Counted from the stretch's first letter, positions 20,051-29,371 are shown. The stretch: 64,000 nucleotides of DNA from Mechercharimyces sp. CAU 1602 (GCF_024753565.1 NZ_JANTPT010000001.1:1939336-2003335), one strand, 5' to 3'. Translations and numbers: made by a program. The notes: a model not told the origin generated them from the sequence alone.

Positions 20051-21232
20051 TTATTTTGTGATGGGAGGTGACTCTTCTGTCGTCACCGGCAGAGCAGAAG
20101 AGTCTTCCTTTTGGTCTTTTTCCTTTTGTTCCGTGTTGATTTCAGATTGAGGCGGGTCTGATTCATCAACATCATTATTTGGTGGACGCGGTTCTTCATT
20201 ACCTTGATTGCCCTCATCGCTTCCTTCAGTCACTCTTTCATCCGTTGATGGGGGCTGGGAAAGATTCTCTGCATCCTTATCCACACTATCGTGATTTCCT
20301 TGCCCATCTTGCTGACCCTCTTTGGTTGCAGAAGATGAATTACTCAATTTCTCAGCATCAGCATCTTTTCCTGGGCTACCACCTTTACCACTAGCTTCTT
20401 TTCCGTTTACTGATTGGGTCTGCATTAATTTAGCTTCGTTAATCCATTTTATCCAGACTTCTTCAGGTGGCGGATTGCGTAGGATCTCGGGGTCGGACTC
20501 TTCCACTTTGGCAATCAGTTCATCCATCGAAAAATGTTCTACATCGTCTAGGGCAAGCATTAATCCGGTCCTATTGGCCACCAGCCACATGGCATACTTT
20601 CCAGGTGAAAGAGCATTCTTTTTCGCTTCCACTTGAACGACCTCAGGTAATGCCACCGTGTAGATAAACACGCCTGACTGAGATAATTCATCATCCTTTT
20701 TAATATGCTCTTGGATTTCTGAAAGCGTCTCTTCATTCACTATTTCAGATTCACGATTAGCTACACCAGAGACGACTACTTTCTCCTTGGCGTGTAATAC
20801 ACCGCCCTCTTGCGCTTTGCGCAAGTACTCCAGCACGACTTCTCCTGCATCTTTTTCTTCCCACGAGATTTCTTCCACAATCCGTTCCGCAGATGAGGTA
20901 AGAGGTCGTACCTCTACAACTTGTTCCTTCTTATCCAAACCTAGCTCAATGCCGTCTTCAATATCAATGTAGATGTAGCGTTCAGCATATGCCCTAGGGA
21001 CATCTCCCATGAAAGAGTAAAGGAATAATAGCAGAGCTAGACAAGCTGTCCCTCCTACAGCTACTAGTGGACGGAAAGAAGAGAAACGAAATCGTAGCTG
21101 TACCGGTGGAAGGTTAATCTCTTCACCTAGCTGCGCCTGTAAATCTCCGCGACGAACTTCCTTAAATTCACCCGTAGCGGTCATCACGATGATTGATTTT
21201 TGACGAACTTCCATCACGATCCCTTTTCGCAT
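20051..21232 (-). CDS. rsgI: Anti-sigma-I factor RsgI
   Basis: A 393-residue single-pass membrane protein that would hold SigI inactive. The N-terminal RsgI domain (MRKGIVMEVRQKSIIVMTAT) is cytoplasmic, a hydrophobic helix spans about residues 54-75, and an extracytoplasmic segment beginning AERYIYIDIEDGIELGLDKK matches the conserved RsgI periplasmic region. The last 130 or so residues are acidic, Ser/Glu/Asp/Pro-rich and apparently disordered, with no carbohydrate-binding module. The ATG at 21232 lies 8 nt after AGGGGG and overlaps sigI by 19 nt, so the pair is translationally coupled. Confidence 0.92.
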   Translation of the reverse strand: MRKGIVMEVRQKSIIVMTATGEFKEVRRGDLQAQLGEEINLPPVQLRFRFSSFRPLVAVGGTACLALLLFLYSFMGDVPRAYAERYIYIDIEDGIELGLDKKEQVVEVRPLTSSAERIVEEISWEEKDAGEVVLEYLRKAQEGGVLHAKEKVVVSGVANRESEIVNEETLSEIQEHIKKDDELSQSGVFIYTVALPEVVQVEAKKNALSPGKYAMWLVANRTGLMLALDDVEHFSMDELIAKVEESDPEILRNPPPEEVWIKWINEAKLMQTQSVNGKEASGKGGSPGKDADAEKLSNSSSATKEGQQDGQGNHDSVDKDAENLSQPPSTDERVTEGSDEGNQGNEEPRPPNNDVDESDPPQSEINTEQKEKDQKEDSSALPVTTEESPPITK

Positions 21233-21990
21233 TGTTGCCACCCCCCTTCAGAATCTAATTTAAAACCCAGGTAATCTCGCATCATAGGTAAATCTTCAGT
21301 TAAAATAATCGTTAAAGCTACTAGATACTTCCGATGTCGCGAAATCGTTCGACGATGACAATCCAAAAAGGGCGCTAATTCTTTTGCGGGACGTTTCTTT
21401 TCCAATAAAACCTTCAAATATCTCTTATCCTTTACAATACGCTCAGCATACTGAAATAATGTTGCTCGCGTATCTCGATGTTTCGGTGATATTTTAACCA
21501 GGTCTTTCATAGCAATGCCATACCGCGACAGCTGCTCGCTGTACTGTTCAATTTCCAGACGGCGCATGAAGGACTCTTCTTCCTTCTGGAAATTCTGCAT
21601 CGATTGTTTCGCAATCTCCTTAGGATCACCATCGTCTTCCATATGACCTTCTGTAAAGTGAACTTGTTGTCGATGTTTTTGTTCCGAGCGATAATAGTCG
21701 ATTAAGCGCCGACGAATAACCATATAAGAAAATGTTTGAAACGAGCTATTTTGATCTCTGGTATAATTCGTTATCGCTTCATCGAATCCGGTTAGTGCAA
21801 TCGAATACTCATCATCTGTCTGAGTGATTGACCGACTACAGATCCGAGATGCGACGCGCAAAATATAACTTTTATTCAAGCGAAGTAACTCTTCCCTCAA
21901 ATAAGGTGAATCTTTAGTTTGGGCCTCGATGACTGCACTTTCGATCCCATCTAACTGACCACTATACCCCTCTCCCTCAGGAATGAGCAA
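21214..21990 (-). CDS. sigI: RNA polymerase sigma factor SigI
   Basis: A 258-residue alternative sigma factor of the SigI group, which in Bacillus and Clostridium answers heat or envelope/polysaccharide signals. The region-2 sequence is visible (DEYSIALTGFDEAITNYTRD ... FQTFSYMVIRRRLIDYYRS), as is a C-terminal DNA-binding region (KELAPFLDCHRRTISRHRKY). The start is a TTG at 21990 with GAGGTG 8 nt before it. It forms an operon with its anti-sigma factor. I did not find a convincing SigI-type promoter upstream. Confidence 0.93.
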   Translation of the reverse strand: MLIPEGEGYSGQLDGIESAVIEAQTKDSPYLREELLRLNKSYILRVASRICSRSITQTDDEYSIALTGFDEAITNYTRDQNSSFQTFSYMVIRRRLIDYYRSEQKHRQQVHFTEGHMEDDGDPKEIAKQSMQNFQKEEESFMRRLEIEQYSEQLSRYGIAMKDLVKISPKHRDTRATLFQYAERIVKDKRYLKVLLEKKRPAKELAPFLDCHRRTISRHRKYLVALTIILTEDLPMMRDYLGFKLDSEGGWQQCEKGS

Positions 21991-22434
21991 TACACTGACA
22001 CCTCTTCCTACTCAGTTATTCGTAACGGCCCCGTTTTTTTAGTCCTTTTTTCTTTTATTCTAACACATCCTTAAGATTCATCCTATATCAACTATTTGAA
22101 GGTATTATTTAAAAATTCACCAAATAAATATCCCAATTTATATTCATATATGTATGCAAAAGAGCCGCACACGGATTATATTAATCATTCCAGGCGACTC
22201 CTTTCTTTCATCTTTTACCCGATACACTTTGCTGGATGAAAACCAATCATCCCGAACATATTCACTACAGCTCCATATACCAATACCTTTCTCCTGTGCC
22301 TTCCCCTCAGCCTCTTTATATTACATCCCTTGTATTGGGCGGGAATATATACGCCATCCCATTCCAAAAGCTCTCGTTGAACACTCGTATCGTTCACATA
22401 TACATGGGCTAAGAGGCGGACAACTAGTCTCCAT
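21991..22434. other. Gene-free stretch upstream of sigI
   Basis: About 440 bases without a supportable gene. Open frames exist on both strands but lack ribosome sites and recognisable protein features. A CGAA tetramer (in GTTACGAATAACTG on the minus strand, about 40 nt before the sigI start) could be a SigI -10 element, but no matching ACCCCC-type -35 is seen. Confidence 0.5.
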
Positions 22435-22481
22435 AAAACTCCGAAGCCGACTAGACCAGACCTAATCGACTTCGGAGTTTT
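22435..22481 (-). terminator. Terminator after the acyl-CoA synthetase gene
   Basis: Arms AAAACTCCGAAG (22435-22446) and CTTCGGAGTTTT (22470-22481) pair over 12 bp with T-runs on both sides. It lies about 110 nt past the synthetase stop. Confidence 0.8.
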
Positions 22482-22589
22482 CACGTGCTTTTGCTCTCAT
22501 ACCACGGTCTTACCAACAAAAGTAGACTGGAGAAAACCATCAACCGCTTTGTATAATAAAATTGATCCTCCTCGCTACTTCTCAGGATT

Positions 22590-24542
22590 TCAGCTATTTT
22601 TTAACTTTAACTGTTGAATCTCTACCAACGCCTGTTCATTTTCCAGCGAAGATACATCTCCCAGCTTCTCACCTAGATAAGCAGAGCGGATCAAACGGCG
22701 TAAAATCTTTCCGTTACGTGTCTTAGGTAGTTCAGAAACCAACATCACCTTCTGTGGTTTCAACGCTTTCCCGAGGCGGTCCGATACAAGAGTCATCAGT
22801 TCAGCTTTCACCTTTTCCGTGTCTGCAACCTTCGTTCGTAGTACAACAAAGCAGACCGCACTCTCCCCTTTAATCGGATCTGGCACGCCTATCGTAGCCG
22901 CTTCCAACACTGCAAGGTGATCTACCAGAATCGACTCCACTTCGGCCGGTCCTAATCGCTTCCCCGCAATCTTCAATGTGTCATCAGAACGTCCGCTGAT
23001 CATCCATTCCCCCTCGTCACCAATTTCCACCCAATCACCGTGTACCCATATTCCAGTTTCTGACTTCCAATAAGTCTGCTCGTATCGCTTCGGATCTCGC
23101 CAAAATCCCTTTGTCATGCCTACCCATGGTTGTCGCAACACCAACTCCCCTACCTCACCACGAACCGAATCCCCCGCCATGTTAATCACATCAGCATCCA
23201 TTCCCGGAAGTGGTCCAGAAAAGCTACACGGATATAACGGCTTTAACAGATTTCCTCCCAGGATTCCCCCTGCTATCTCTGTTCCGCCCGAGTAATTATA
23301 GATAGGGATGTTATGTTTGCCAACCTCAGCAAACAACCACCACCAAGGTTCTGGATTCCAAGGCTCCCCTGTAGACCCAATCAAACGCAAATATGAAAGA
23401 TCATGATCCGTTGCCCATGTTAACTCATACTTCATCAAGGAGCGAATCACAGTAGGTGAGATCCCAAGATGAGTAACCTGATGCCTTTCCACCAATCCCC
23501 ACAGTCGGTCAGGTTGCGGATAATCAGGTGTACCTTCATAAATTAGCATCGCACTACCGGCCAGAAGTGCAGAAAACACCATCCACGGCCCCATCATCCA
23601 ACCCATATCTGTCATCCAGAACAATACGTCCCCTTTACCTACATCCATCCCATACATAGCATCACTTGCTGCCTTAATGGGGAAGCCAGTATGTGTATGA
23701 ACCGTTCCTTTTGGTTTTCCTGTCGTTCCGGAAGTGTATATAATCATAAAGGGATCGGACGCATCCATCTCCACAGCTGGAAGCGGTTTCATTTCTCTTC
23801 TCACTTGATCCCACTCTATATCAGTACCTTCCTGCCAGGGAATTTCTCGTCCCAAACGACGTACTACCACTACATGCTCAATAGATGAAGACTGGTGCAC
23901 TGCTTTATCCGCCTCTTCTTTTAAGGGAATCACTTTTCCCCGTCGCAAAAACCCATCAGCAGTAATGACCATTTTCGCTTCACAATCCTGTATCCGAACA
24001 GCAACAGCTTCTGCACCATACCCCGAGAAACAGGGGGTAAATATCGCTCCAATCCTTGCGATGGCAAGCATGGCAATCACATTCTCTGCAATCATGGGCA
24101 AATAAATTGCCACCCGATCTCCTCGTTCTACTCCTAATGACGATAGTCCTGTTGCCACGCGCGTCACTTCGCGCCACAGTTCGTTATAAGTCCATGTCTG
24201 AACTTGACCATCATCGGCTTCCCACACCAGAGCGGGACGCTGACGCATCGCAGGATCATCTACCCACTTATCTAAACAAGATTCACTGATATTAAGGCTC
24301 CCACCAATAAACCACCGCGGCCACATCGGGCCGCCGGAGCGATCCAGCACCTGCTGATACGGTTTTTTCCACCGCAGCTCCATATCTTCTGCTACAGCTC
24401 CCCAATACCATGAGATATCCTCAACAGAGCGCTGATAAAATTCACCATAATCTTCATAGCCATTCTTTTTCATAAAGCTAAATAATTTCGTCTTCTTTTT
24501 TTGTTCTTCACTCGGTTTCCATGCAGCTTTCGATATATTCAC
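22590..24542 (-). CDS. AMP-binding acyl-CoA synthetase (acetyl-CoA synthetase-like)
   Basis: A 650-residue adenylate-forming ligase that activates a carboxylic acid with ATP and joins it to CoA. The P-loop MIIYTSGTTGKPKGTVHTH, the SGGTEIAGG region and the C-terminal catalytic lysine in PKTRNGKILRRLIRSAY are intact. Its long N terminus (FYQRSVEDISWYWGAVAEDM) resembles acetyl-, propionyl- and acetoacetyl-CoA synthetases. I start at the GTG at 24542, 8 nt after GGAGG; a GTG five codons upstream overlaps that site. It stands alone with its own terminator. The substrate is most likely acetate or a short-chain acid. Confidence 0.88.
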   Translation of the reverse strand: MNISKAAWKPSEEQKKKTKLFSFMKKNGYEDYGEFYQRSVEDISWYWGAVAEDMELRWKKPYQQVLDRSGGPMWPRWFIGGSLNISESCLDKWVDDPAMRQRPALVWEADDGQVQTWTYNELWREVTRVATGLSSLGVERGDRVAIYLPMIAENVIAMLAIARIGAIFTPCFSGYGAEAVAVRIQDCEAKMVITADGFLRRGKVIPLKEEADKAVHQSSSIEHVVVVRRLGREIPWQEGTDIEWDQVRREMKPLPAVEMDASDPFMIIYTSGTTGKPKGTVHTHTGFPIKAASDAMYGMDVGKGDVLFWMTDMGWMMGPWMVFSALLAGSAMLIYEGTPDYPQPDRLWGLVERHQVTHLGISPTVIRSLMKYELTWATDHDLSYLRLIGSTGEPWNPEPWWWLFAEVGKHNIPIYNYSGGTEIAGGILGGNLLKPLYPCSFSGPLPGMDADVINMAGDSVRGEVGELVLRQPWVGMTKGFWRDPKRYEQTYWKSETGIWVHGDWVEIGDEGEWMISGRSDDTLKIAGKRLGPAEVESILVDHLAVLEAATIGVPDPIKGESAVCFVVLRTKVADTEKVKAELMTLVSDRLGKALKPQKVMLVSELPKTRNGKILRRLIRSAYLGEKLGDVSSLENEQALVEIQQLKLKNS

Positions 24543-24743
24543 CCTGCTCGCCTCCACTTAAGTGATTATTTATAGCTAAATCATTACACCCTACTACCCT
24601 TCTCTCCTTAATCTTAGCCATCAAACTGGCTCAGGTCAAAATCTTTTCTTAAGTAGTGCACCTCCACTATTGAAATAAAAGATACATTGATTAGAATAGA
24701 CGGGTATGATAATAATATCCGATCATAAAGTGAGTGAAGTGTT

Positions 24744-25469
24744 ATGGAAAAAGAATACTTGAAACGAACCATAGTAAAGCGTGAAGTAAACAGCCAATAC
24801 CTACCTAATTCCCGCACCATCCAGATCTACCTTCCACCTGGATATGATGATAACAGTACCTACCCTGTTTTATATCTTCATGATGGAGATGATTACTTCA
24901 ACTTAGGTCGCATAGCGACTCAAGCGAATAAGATGATCATCGATGATGAAATTGAGCCGATTATTATGGTCGCCATCCCGGTAGACAAATCAGTCCGCAC
25001 CGAAGAGTATGCACCGGTACACGAGCGCAATCACGCTTACCAGCAGTTCTTCGCCCATGAATTATTGCCCGCAGTAGAAGGGGAATTTGCTATTGATGCG
25101 ACCCCCTCAGGACGGGTTGTAGGCGGCTCTTCCTTAGGTGGAACCGTATCTTTACACTTGACATTAGAGCACCCCCATCTCTTACGGCACGTTTTGTCTC
25201 AATCGGGTGCCTTCTGGGAGCCGACGATAGATGCCATATCACAACAACATTCGCTATCGGACGTAACGATATATCAAACGGTGGGAATGTCTGAGACAGC
25301 CGTCTCTACTCACCAAGGCACGTTCGATATTTTAAACCGCAACCGTGAAGTAAGCCGTCTGCTACAAGACAAAGGATGTCACCTCTATTATGAAGAAAAA
25401 GAGGGGGATCATACTTGGGGATTCTGGCAAAAAGATATTCCTGATGCTCTTCGGTATTTCTTCGGGTAA
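24744..25469 (+). CDS. Esterase of the enterochelin esterase/Fes-like family
   Basis: A 241-residue alpha/beta hydrolase of the putative esterase family (PF00756). The start RTIQIYLPPGYDD...YPVLYLHDGDDYF is typical, the nucleophile elbow is GGSSLGG, and a C-terminal histidine lies in EGDHTWGFW. Relatives hydrolyse siderophore esters, S-formylglutathione or acyl esters. No siderophore genes are nearby, so the substrate is open. It has no signal peptide and is probably cytosolic. The ribosome site is weak (GTGAAGTG). Confidence 0.86.
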   Translation: MEKEYLKRTIVKREVNSQYLPNSRTIQIYLPPGYDDNSTYPVLYLHDGDDYFNLGRIATQANKMIIDDEIEPIIMVAIPVDKSVRTEEYAPVHERNHAYQQFFAHELLPAVEGEFAIDATPSGRVVGGSSLGGTVSLHLTLEHPHLLRHVLSQSGAFWEPTIDAISQQHSLSDVTIYQTVGMSETAVSTHQGTFDILNRNREVSRLLQDKGCHLYYEEKEGDHTWGFWQKDIPDALRYFFG

Positions 25470-25496
25470 CTTCTCTACTTAATGGATTCAATTAAT

Positions 25497-25540
25497 GGGG
25501 GGTGAAGCGAAAGATTACACTTTTGCTTCACCCCTTTTAA
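25497..25540 (+). terminator. Terminator after the esterase gene
   Basis: Arms GGGGTGAAGCGAAAG (25499-25513) and CTTTTGCTTCACCCC (25520-25534) pair with one G-U or mismatch position and are followed by TTTT. Confidence 0.88.
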
Positions 25541-25659
25541 CAACCACAAAAAAGGTATTCATCCTCTATCATTTGCAATTCACTATTCTAGTGGAAGCAC
25601 ATACTCTATTACATAACAGAAATTACGAAAAACACGTATAGAGAAAGGAGAAACCTCTT

Positions 25660-26721
25660 TTGAGCCGCTCTTTGTGGAAACAACGACTAGAAGTCGCCAT
25701 GAAACCCTATATTCGACCGCTTACCAGCTTAGTCGAAAAAGATTTTATTCCACGAACACAACAATCCACCGGACAAATCAAAGCCGGTGTCCGCCATCCC
25801 AGTCGATTTAGTGGTGTTATTCTTCTTAGCTCCCTTTCACACACCCGTTCCCCACTCATTAAAACATATGGAATGCGTGATTATAAAAAATCACTCCCCT
25901 TTTCTGCTCACACCATATTCCGTCTAGCTTCTAACACCAAGATCTTTACCGGTATTGCAATCGCCCTTCTCCATGAACAAAAACTATTAAAAGTTACGGA
26001 CCCTGTTGATAAATATCTCCCACATGGACTCCCCCCCTCTCCCTACCGCAGCCAAGTGACCATTCATCACTTGTTAACCAATACTTCTGGATTAGCGCGC
26101 AACCCTAATTATCATCCTATTCAGAAGTTAGGTTTCATTGCAAAGCCTGGAAGTAAGTATGAGTACAGCAATTCAAACTACCTACTCCTTGGTTCACTCA
26201 TCGAGAAAGTGACTGGCCTATCCTATGAATCTTTTATTCGGAAACAACTGATCCTTCCCCTCAAACTACACAGAACTGGATTTAGTGATTCCATGAGAAG
26301 GATAAACGGTAAAGCAGAAGAATATGTCCAAGTAGGACCTATGCTCGTCCCTATTCATGAGGACCGCTTCAAATTAAAGTCAGCGGCCAGCATGTACTCC
26401 ACTGCGACCGATATGCTAAAGTTTAATCAACGTTGGCACACACTCGTGAAACCATCTACTATCTCGCTCATCAACGCTAAATATCAGTCCCACTATAGCC
26501 AGCTCCCAGAAGGCCGTTACGGGTATGGACGGATCTTAGCAGCCGATCACTCGTATTGGCGCCACTCAGGCGAATTGGGAGGGACGTATAGCATGAATGC
26601 TGTTTTCCCCCAACACAACGTGTGCCTTGTCTTCTTTTCCAATATCCGCCCGATGTTCTCACAAACTCTCCCACTGGAACTTCTGCGTCATCTAAAGCAG
26701 CATGTGATTGATAAAAATTGA
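25660..26721 (+). CDS. Beta-lactamase-fold serine hydrolase
   Basis: A 353-residue class C beta-lactamase/penicillin-binding-protein-like hydrolase. The SxxK motif is in FRLASNTKIF, the YxN motif in KYEYSNSNYLLLG, and an HSG motif in YWRHSGELGGTYS replaces KTG. Such proteins are often esterases or D-aminopeptidases rather than true beta-lactamases. No clear signal peptide is present, although the N terminus is basic. The start is a TTG at 25660 with AAAGGAG 8 nt upstream. The SRPBCC gene follows after 51 nt on the same strand. Confidence 0.86.
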   Translation: MSRSLWKQRLEVAMKPYIRPLTSLVEKDFIPRTQQSTGQIKAGVRHPSRFSGVILLSSLSHTRSPLIKTYGMRDYKKSLPFSAHTIFRLASNTKIFTGIAIALLHEQKLLKVTDPVDKYLPHGLPPSPYRSQVTIHHLLTNTSGLARNPNYHPIQKLGFIAKPGSKYEYSNSNYLLLGSLIEKVTGLSYESFIRKQLILPLKLHRTGFSDSMRRINGKAEEYVQVGPMLVPIHEDRFKLKSAASMYSTATDMLKFNQRWHTLVKPSTISLINAKYQSHYSQLPEGRYGYGRILAADHSYWRHSGELGGTYSMNAVFPQHNVCLVFFSNIRPMFSQTLPLELLRHLKQHVIDKN

Positions 26722-26772
26722 TACCTTTTACGCTTAAATCCCTTTAATACACCGTACTATGAGGAGGAAAAA

Positions 26773-27225
26773 ATGAAATCGTGGACGGAAGAAATCAAAA
26801 TTAATGCTCCTATCACACAAGTGTGGACACTTTTTGATGGTTCCATCGAAAACATGCAAAAGATTATGCCTCAAGTTGTAGACAACCAACCCAAATCCAT
26901 TACTCCTGATATAGAAGGCAGTACCTACTTGCAAAAGTATCGCGAGGGAAAACGAGTAATGGAATACGAAGTTGAAATCCTATCTTGGAAAGAAAAAGAG
27001 GAATATAAAAAGATGAAGGTGGGTTTTACGATAGCCAAGATGTTTAGCATCACTGCCGAATATGAGCTGTTTCGCTTAGATGATCAGCATACTCGCTTTC
27101 GTTATACCGCTACCAATAAACCACTCACCTGGCTAGCACGTCTCTTTCTTCTTTTTGCCAATAAACGAGTCGTTGTCCAATTTGTTGAGCGTGTAAAAAA
27201 TGTAGCTGAATCAGAGAGATCATAA
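26773..27225 (+). CDS. SRPBCC-superfamily protein
   Basis: A 150-residue START/Bet v1-fold protein (SWTEEIKINAPITQVWTLFD at the start, FRYTATNKPLTWLARLFLL near the end). The fold encloses a hydrophobic cavity for a small ligand; the function of this member is unknown. GAGGAGG precedes the ATG. A near-C-terminal hydrophobic stretch (WLARLFLLFA) may touch the membrane. It ends at a bidirectional terminator shared with the convergent AIM24 gene. Confidence 0.82.
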   Translation: MKSWTEEIKINAPITQVWTLFDGSIENMQKIMPQVVDNQPKSITPDIEGSTYLQKYREGKRVMEYEVEILSWKEKEEYKKMKVGFTIAKMFSITAEYELFRLDDQHTRFRYTATNKPLTWLARLFLLFANKRVVVQFVERVKNVAESERS

Positions 27226-27226
27226 A

Positions 27227-27279
27227 AAAACTGACCCACCTTACACTCGTTCCCGAGTAAAAGTGGGTCAGTTTTCTTA
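27227..27279. terminator. Bidirectional terminator between SRPBCC and AIM24 genes
   Basis: Arms AAAACTGACCCAC (27227-27239) and GTGGGTCAGTTTT (27263-27275), with an inner stem ACTCG/CGAGT, and T-runs on both strands between convergent genes. Confidence 0.92.
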
Positions 27280-27939
27280 TCTACTCTCTCCAAAAGAGAC
27301 CAACTCTGCCGGCTGAACCAATACTTTTCCTTTTCCTTGGCAGTGAAGTTGAAAGGTTTCCCCTGACGAGCGCCCCATCAAGGTTTTAAGGTTTATGTCT
27401 GCTTTTGCTTTCGGGGATACCCCAGCCGTCCATCCAATCACTGCATTAGGATCAACCACAACTGGTGTATCTAGCGCGATCGGCTCACCATGAGAGCTAA
27501 TCGCCACATACCCTGTGCCAAAAAGTCGACAAGTAAATAATCCTCCTGAAGCCATCCCTGCTCCTTTTATCATCGATATATCCCATTCGATCGTCTTCTC
27601 AAATGCGAGTAGATGTCTTCCTTCCACAAACAATGTTTCGTTATTTAACTTTAAGATCGTAATTTCTGCAGCGTCATCCGCGAGAAAGAGATCACCCTCC
27701 CCTTCTGCTTTCATCAGCGGCACACCTTCACCGGTCATTTTCTTCTTAATCCACTTACTAAAGCCGCCTGACGTACTTTCAAAGCGAATGTCCCCTTGAT
27801 AAGCGATCATGCTTCCCGCTCGACAAAAAACCGAATCCTTCACACAAATTTTAAGTGCTTTTCCGTTTTGTAATACAAATGATTCTTGTGCTTCTACTTC
27901 TTCCGCTTCCTGTAGTAAATGATCTAGTGATTGAGGCAT
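27277..27939 (-). CDS. AIM24-family protein
   Basis: A 220-residue beta-rich protein of the AIM24 family (PF01987, TRAP-like beta barrel). Typical stretches are CVKDSVFCRAGSMIAYQGDI, GEGDLFLADDAAEITILKL and FGTGYVAISSHGEPIALD. The family is widespread and its role is not settled; the yeast namesake is mitochondrial. AAGGAGG lies 6 nt before the ATG. It is upstream of no obvious partner and ends in the shared bidirectional terminator. Confidence 0.88.
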   Translation of the reverse strand: MPQSLDHLLQEAEEVEAQESFVLQNGKALKICVKDSVFCRAGSMIAYQGDIRFESTSGGFSKWIKKKMTGEGVPLMKAEGEGDLFLADDAAEITILKLNNETLFVEGRHLLAFEKTIEWDISMIKGAGMASGGLFTCRLFGTGYVAISSHGEPIALDTPVVVDPNAVIGWTAGVSPKAKADINLKTLMGRSSGETFQLHCQGKGKVLVQPAELVSFGESR

Positions 27940-28003
27940 CGTATTCCTCCTTTATTCATTCACCCCTGGCAAACTTTATTCTTCACAGAGGGAGCGATCC
28001 TCC

Positions 28004-29248
28004 TCAAGATGTATGAACACTTTCTTCTTCTTCAAGTAGGATTCCTGCTGGACCAAAGAATTCATAATGTAGATGCTCTTCCTTGACCCCCATCTGAAGA
28101 AGCATTCTATATATCGCCTTCATGAAAGGCACAGGCCCACAGAAATATACTTCCACTTCCCGACCTGGCCAAATACTTCGGAGCTGCTCTTCCTTCACCC
28201 GTCCGACGAACTGGCAATGTTCCCATTCATCATCCCCCACTGGAACCTCATACCATGTAAAAGAACTCACTTGCGAATGCTCATCTGCTAGTTCTTTCAC
28301 TTCCTTACGAAAAACATGGCTTTGTCCATTTTGAGTGGCGTGAATAAAAGTAACTTGACGGTGAGGCTGCTTTTCGATCACCGTATTTAGCATAGCCATC
28401 ATCGGCGTAAGACCGACACCACCACTAATGAGCACAACCGGTTTCTCTATTTCCATATTAAGCACAAACTCCCCTGCCGGTGCGCTTAACAGCAAAGTAT
28501 CTCCTTCGCCGACCTGTTCGTGCAGATAATGAGAAACCTGACCTGCTGGCGTTTGTTCCGTCTCCCCTTCCTTCTTAACAGTAATGCGGTAGTACTTTCT
28601 CCCGGGAGCGTCAGATAAGCTATACTGGCGAATATGGGTATTCTTCTGACCCGGTATCTCCATCTTAACACTAATATATTGCCCAGGTTGGAACGTAGCC
28701 AGTTCCGCCCCGTCTACTGGACGAAGATAAAACGAAGTAGTGGTTTCACTTTCACTCACCTTTTTTTCTACTGTAAAAGGCTTAAACCCTTCCCATCCCC
28801 CGGTCTGCGTTTCCGCTTGCTGGTATAATTCTTGCTCTACCTGAATAAACACTCCAGCGATCACTCCGTACGCTTCTTCCCATGCTTCCATAATCTCTGG
28901 TGTAGCATCCTCTTGTAATGCTTCTTTGATGGCAAGGAGTAAATATTTCCCTACAATCGGATATTGCTCTGGCTTTACCCCTAAACTACGGTGCTTTTGC
29001 GCCGCAACCATCACTTGTGGCAACACCTCTTCTAGTCGGTCTATATGAAGAGCGGCATTGTACACCATATTGGCTAACGCCTCTGGCTGTCTTCCCCGCT
29101 TTTGATTAGCATGATTAAAAATATTAAGAAGCTCTGGGTGTTCTGTAAACATGCGTTCATAAAAATTTTTAGAAATCGTTGTGCCATGCTTTTTTAGTAC
29201 CGGTGCAGTCGCCTTAATCAACTCAATCGTATGTGCTTGTAACATCAT
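28004..29248 (-). CDS. hmp: Flavohaemoglobin, nitric oxide dioxygenase
   Basis: A 414-residue Hmp that converts nitric oxide to nitrate with NADH and O2. An N-terminal globin domain (distal region FYERMFTEHPELLNIFNHAN, proximal histidine in AAQKHRSLGVKPEQYPIVG) is followed by a ferredoxin-reductase FAD domain (HIRQYSLSD) and an NAD domain (ISGGVGLTPMMAML, YFCGPVPFM). By comparison with Bacillus Hmp the protein begins at MLQAHTIELIK. Two adjoining ATGs (29248 and 29245) follow GGGGCG; I give the first. The promoter carries a CRP/FNR-type operator. Confidence 0.96.
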   Translation of the reverse strand: MMLQAHTIELIKATAPVLKKHGTTISKNFYERMFTEHPELLNIFNHANQKRGRQPEALANMVYNAALHIDRLEEVLPQVMVAAQKHRSLGVKPEQYPIVGKYLLLAIKEALQEDATPEIMEAWEEAYGVIAGVFIQVEQELYQQAETQTGGWEGFKPFTVEKKVSESETTTSFYLRPVDGAELATFQPGQYISVKMEIPGQKNTHIRQYSLSDAPGRKYYRITVKKEGETEQTPAGQVSHYLHEQVGEGDTLLLSAPAGEFVLNMEIEKPVVLISGGVGLTPMMAMLNTVIEKQPHRQVTFIHATQNGQSHVFRKEVKELADEHSQVSSFTWYEVPVGDDEWEHCQFVGRVKEEQLRSIWPGREVEVYFCGPVPFMKAIYRMLLQMGVKEEHLHYEFFGPAGILLEEEESVHTS

Positions 29249-29300
29249 TGATCGCCCCATTCATACTGGTTGGCAAGGATTGTATTCCCTGCTTTCCTAT

Positions 29301-29343
29301 ATTGTACGAGAGCGATTCACTTTCCTATGTGATGAGAATCACA
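29301..29343 (-). promoter_or_regulatory. CRP/FNR-type operator and -10 element of hmp
   Basis: TGTGATGAGAATCACA (29328-29343) is a perfect TGTGA-N6-TCACA dyad, within a 9-bp inverted repeat with a 4-nt centre. On the minus strand a -10 TACAAT lies at 29301-29306. No good -35 is present, and the dyad is centred about 41.5 bp before the predicted start near 29294. That is the spacing of class II activation by CRP/FNR proteins. Confidence 0.75.
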
Positions 29344-29371
29344 TAGCAGGTGACGAAATAGTGACAGTGAC

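Noticed and set aside
21991-22080. SigI-type autoregulatory promoter before sigI
   Set aside because: Only a CGAA tetramer is present; no ACCCCC-like -35 at the right distance.
22154-22484. Opposing open frames of about 90-100 codons upstream of the acyl-CoA synthetase terminator
   Set aside because: Neither has a ribosome site, both overlap the terminator hairpin or AT-rich spacer, and the residue composition is not protein-like.
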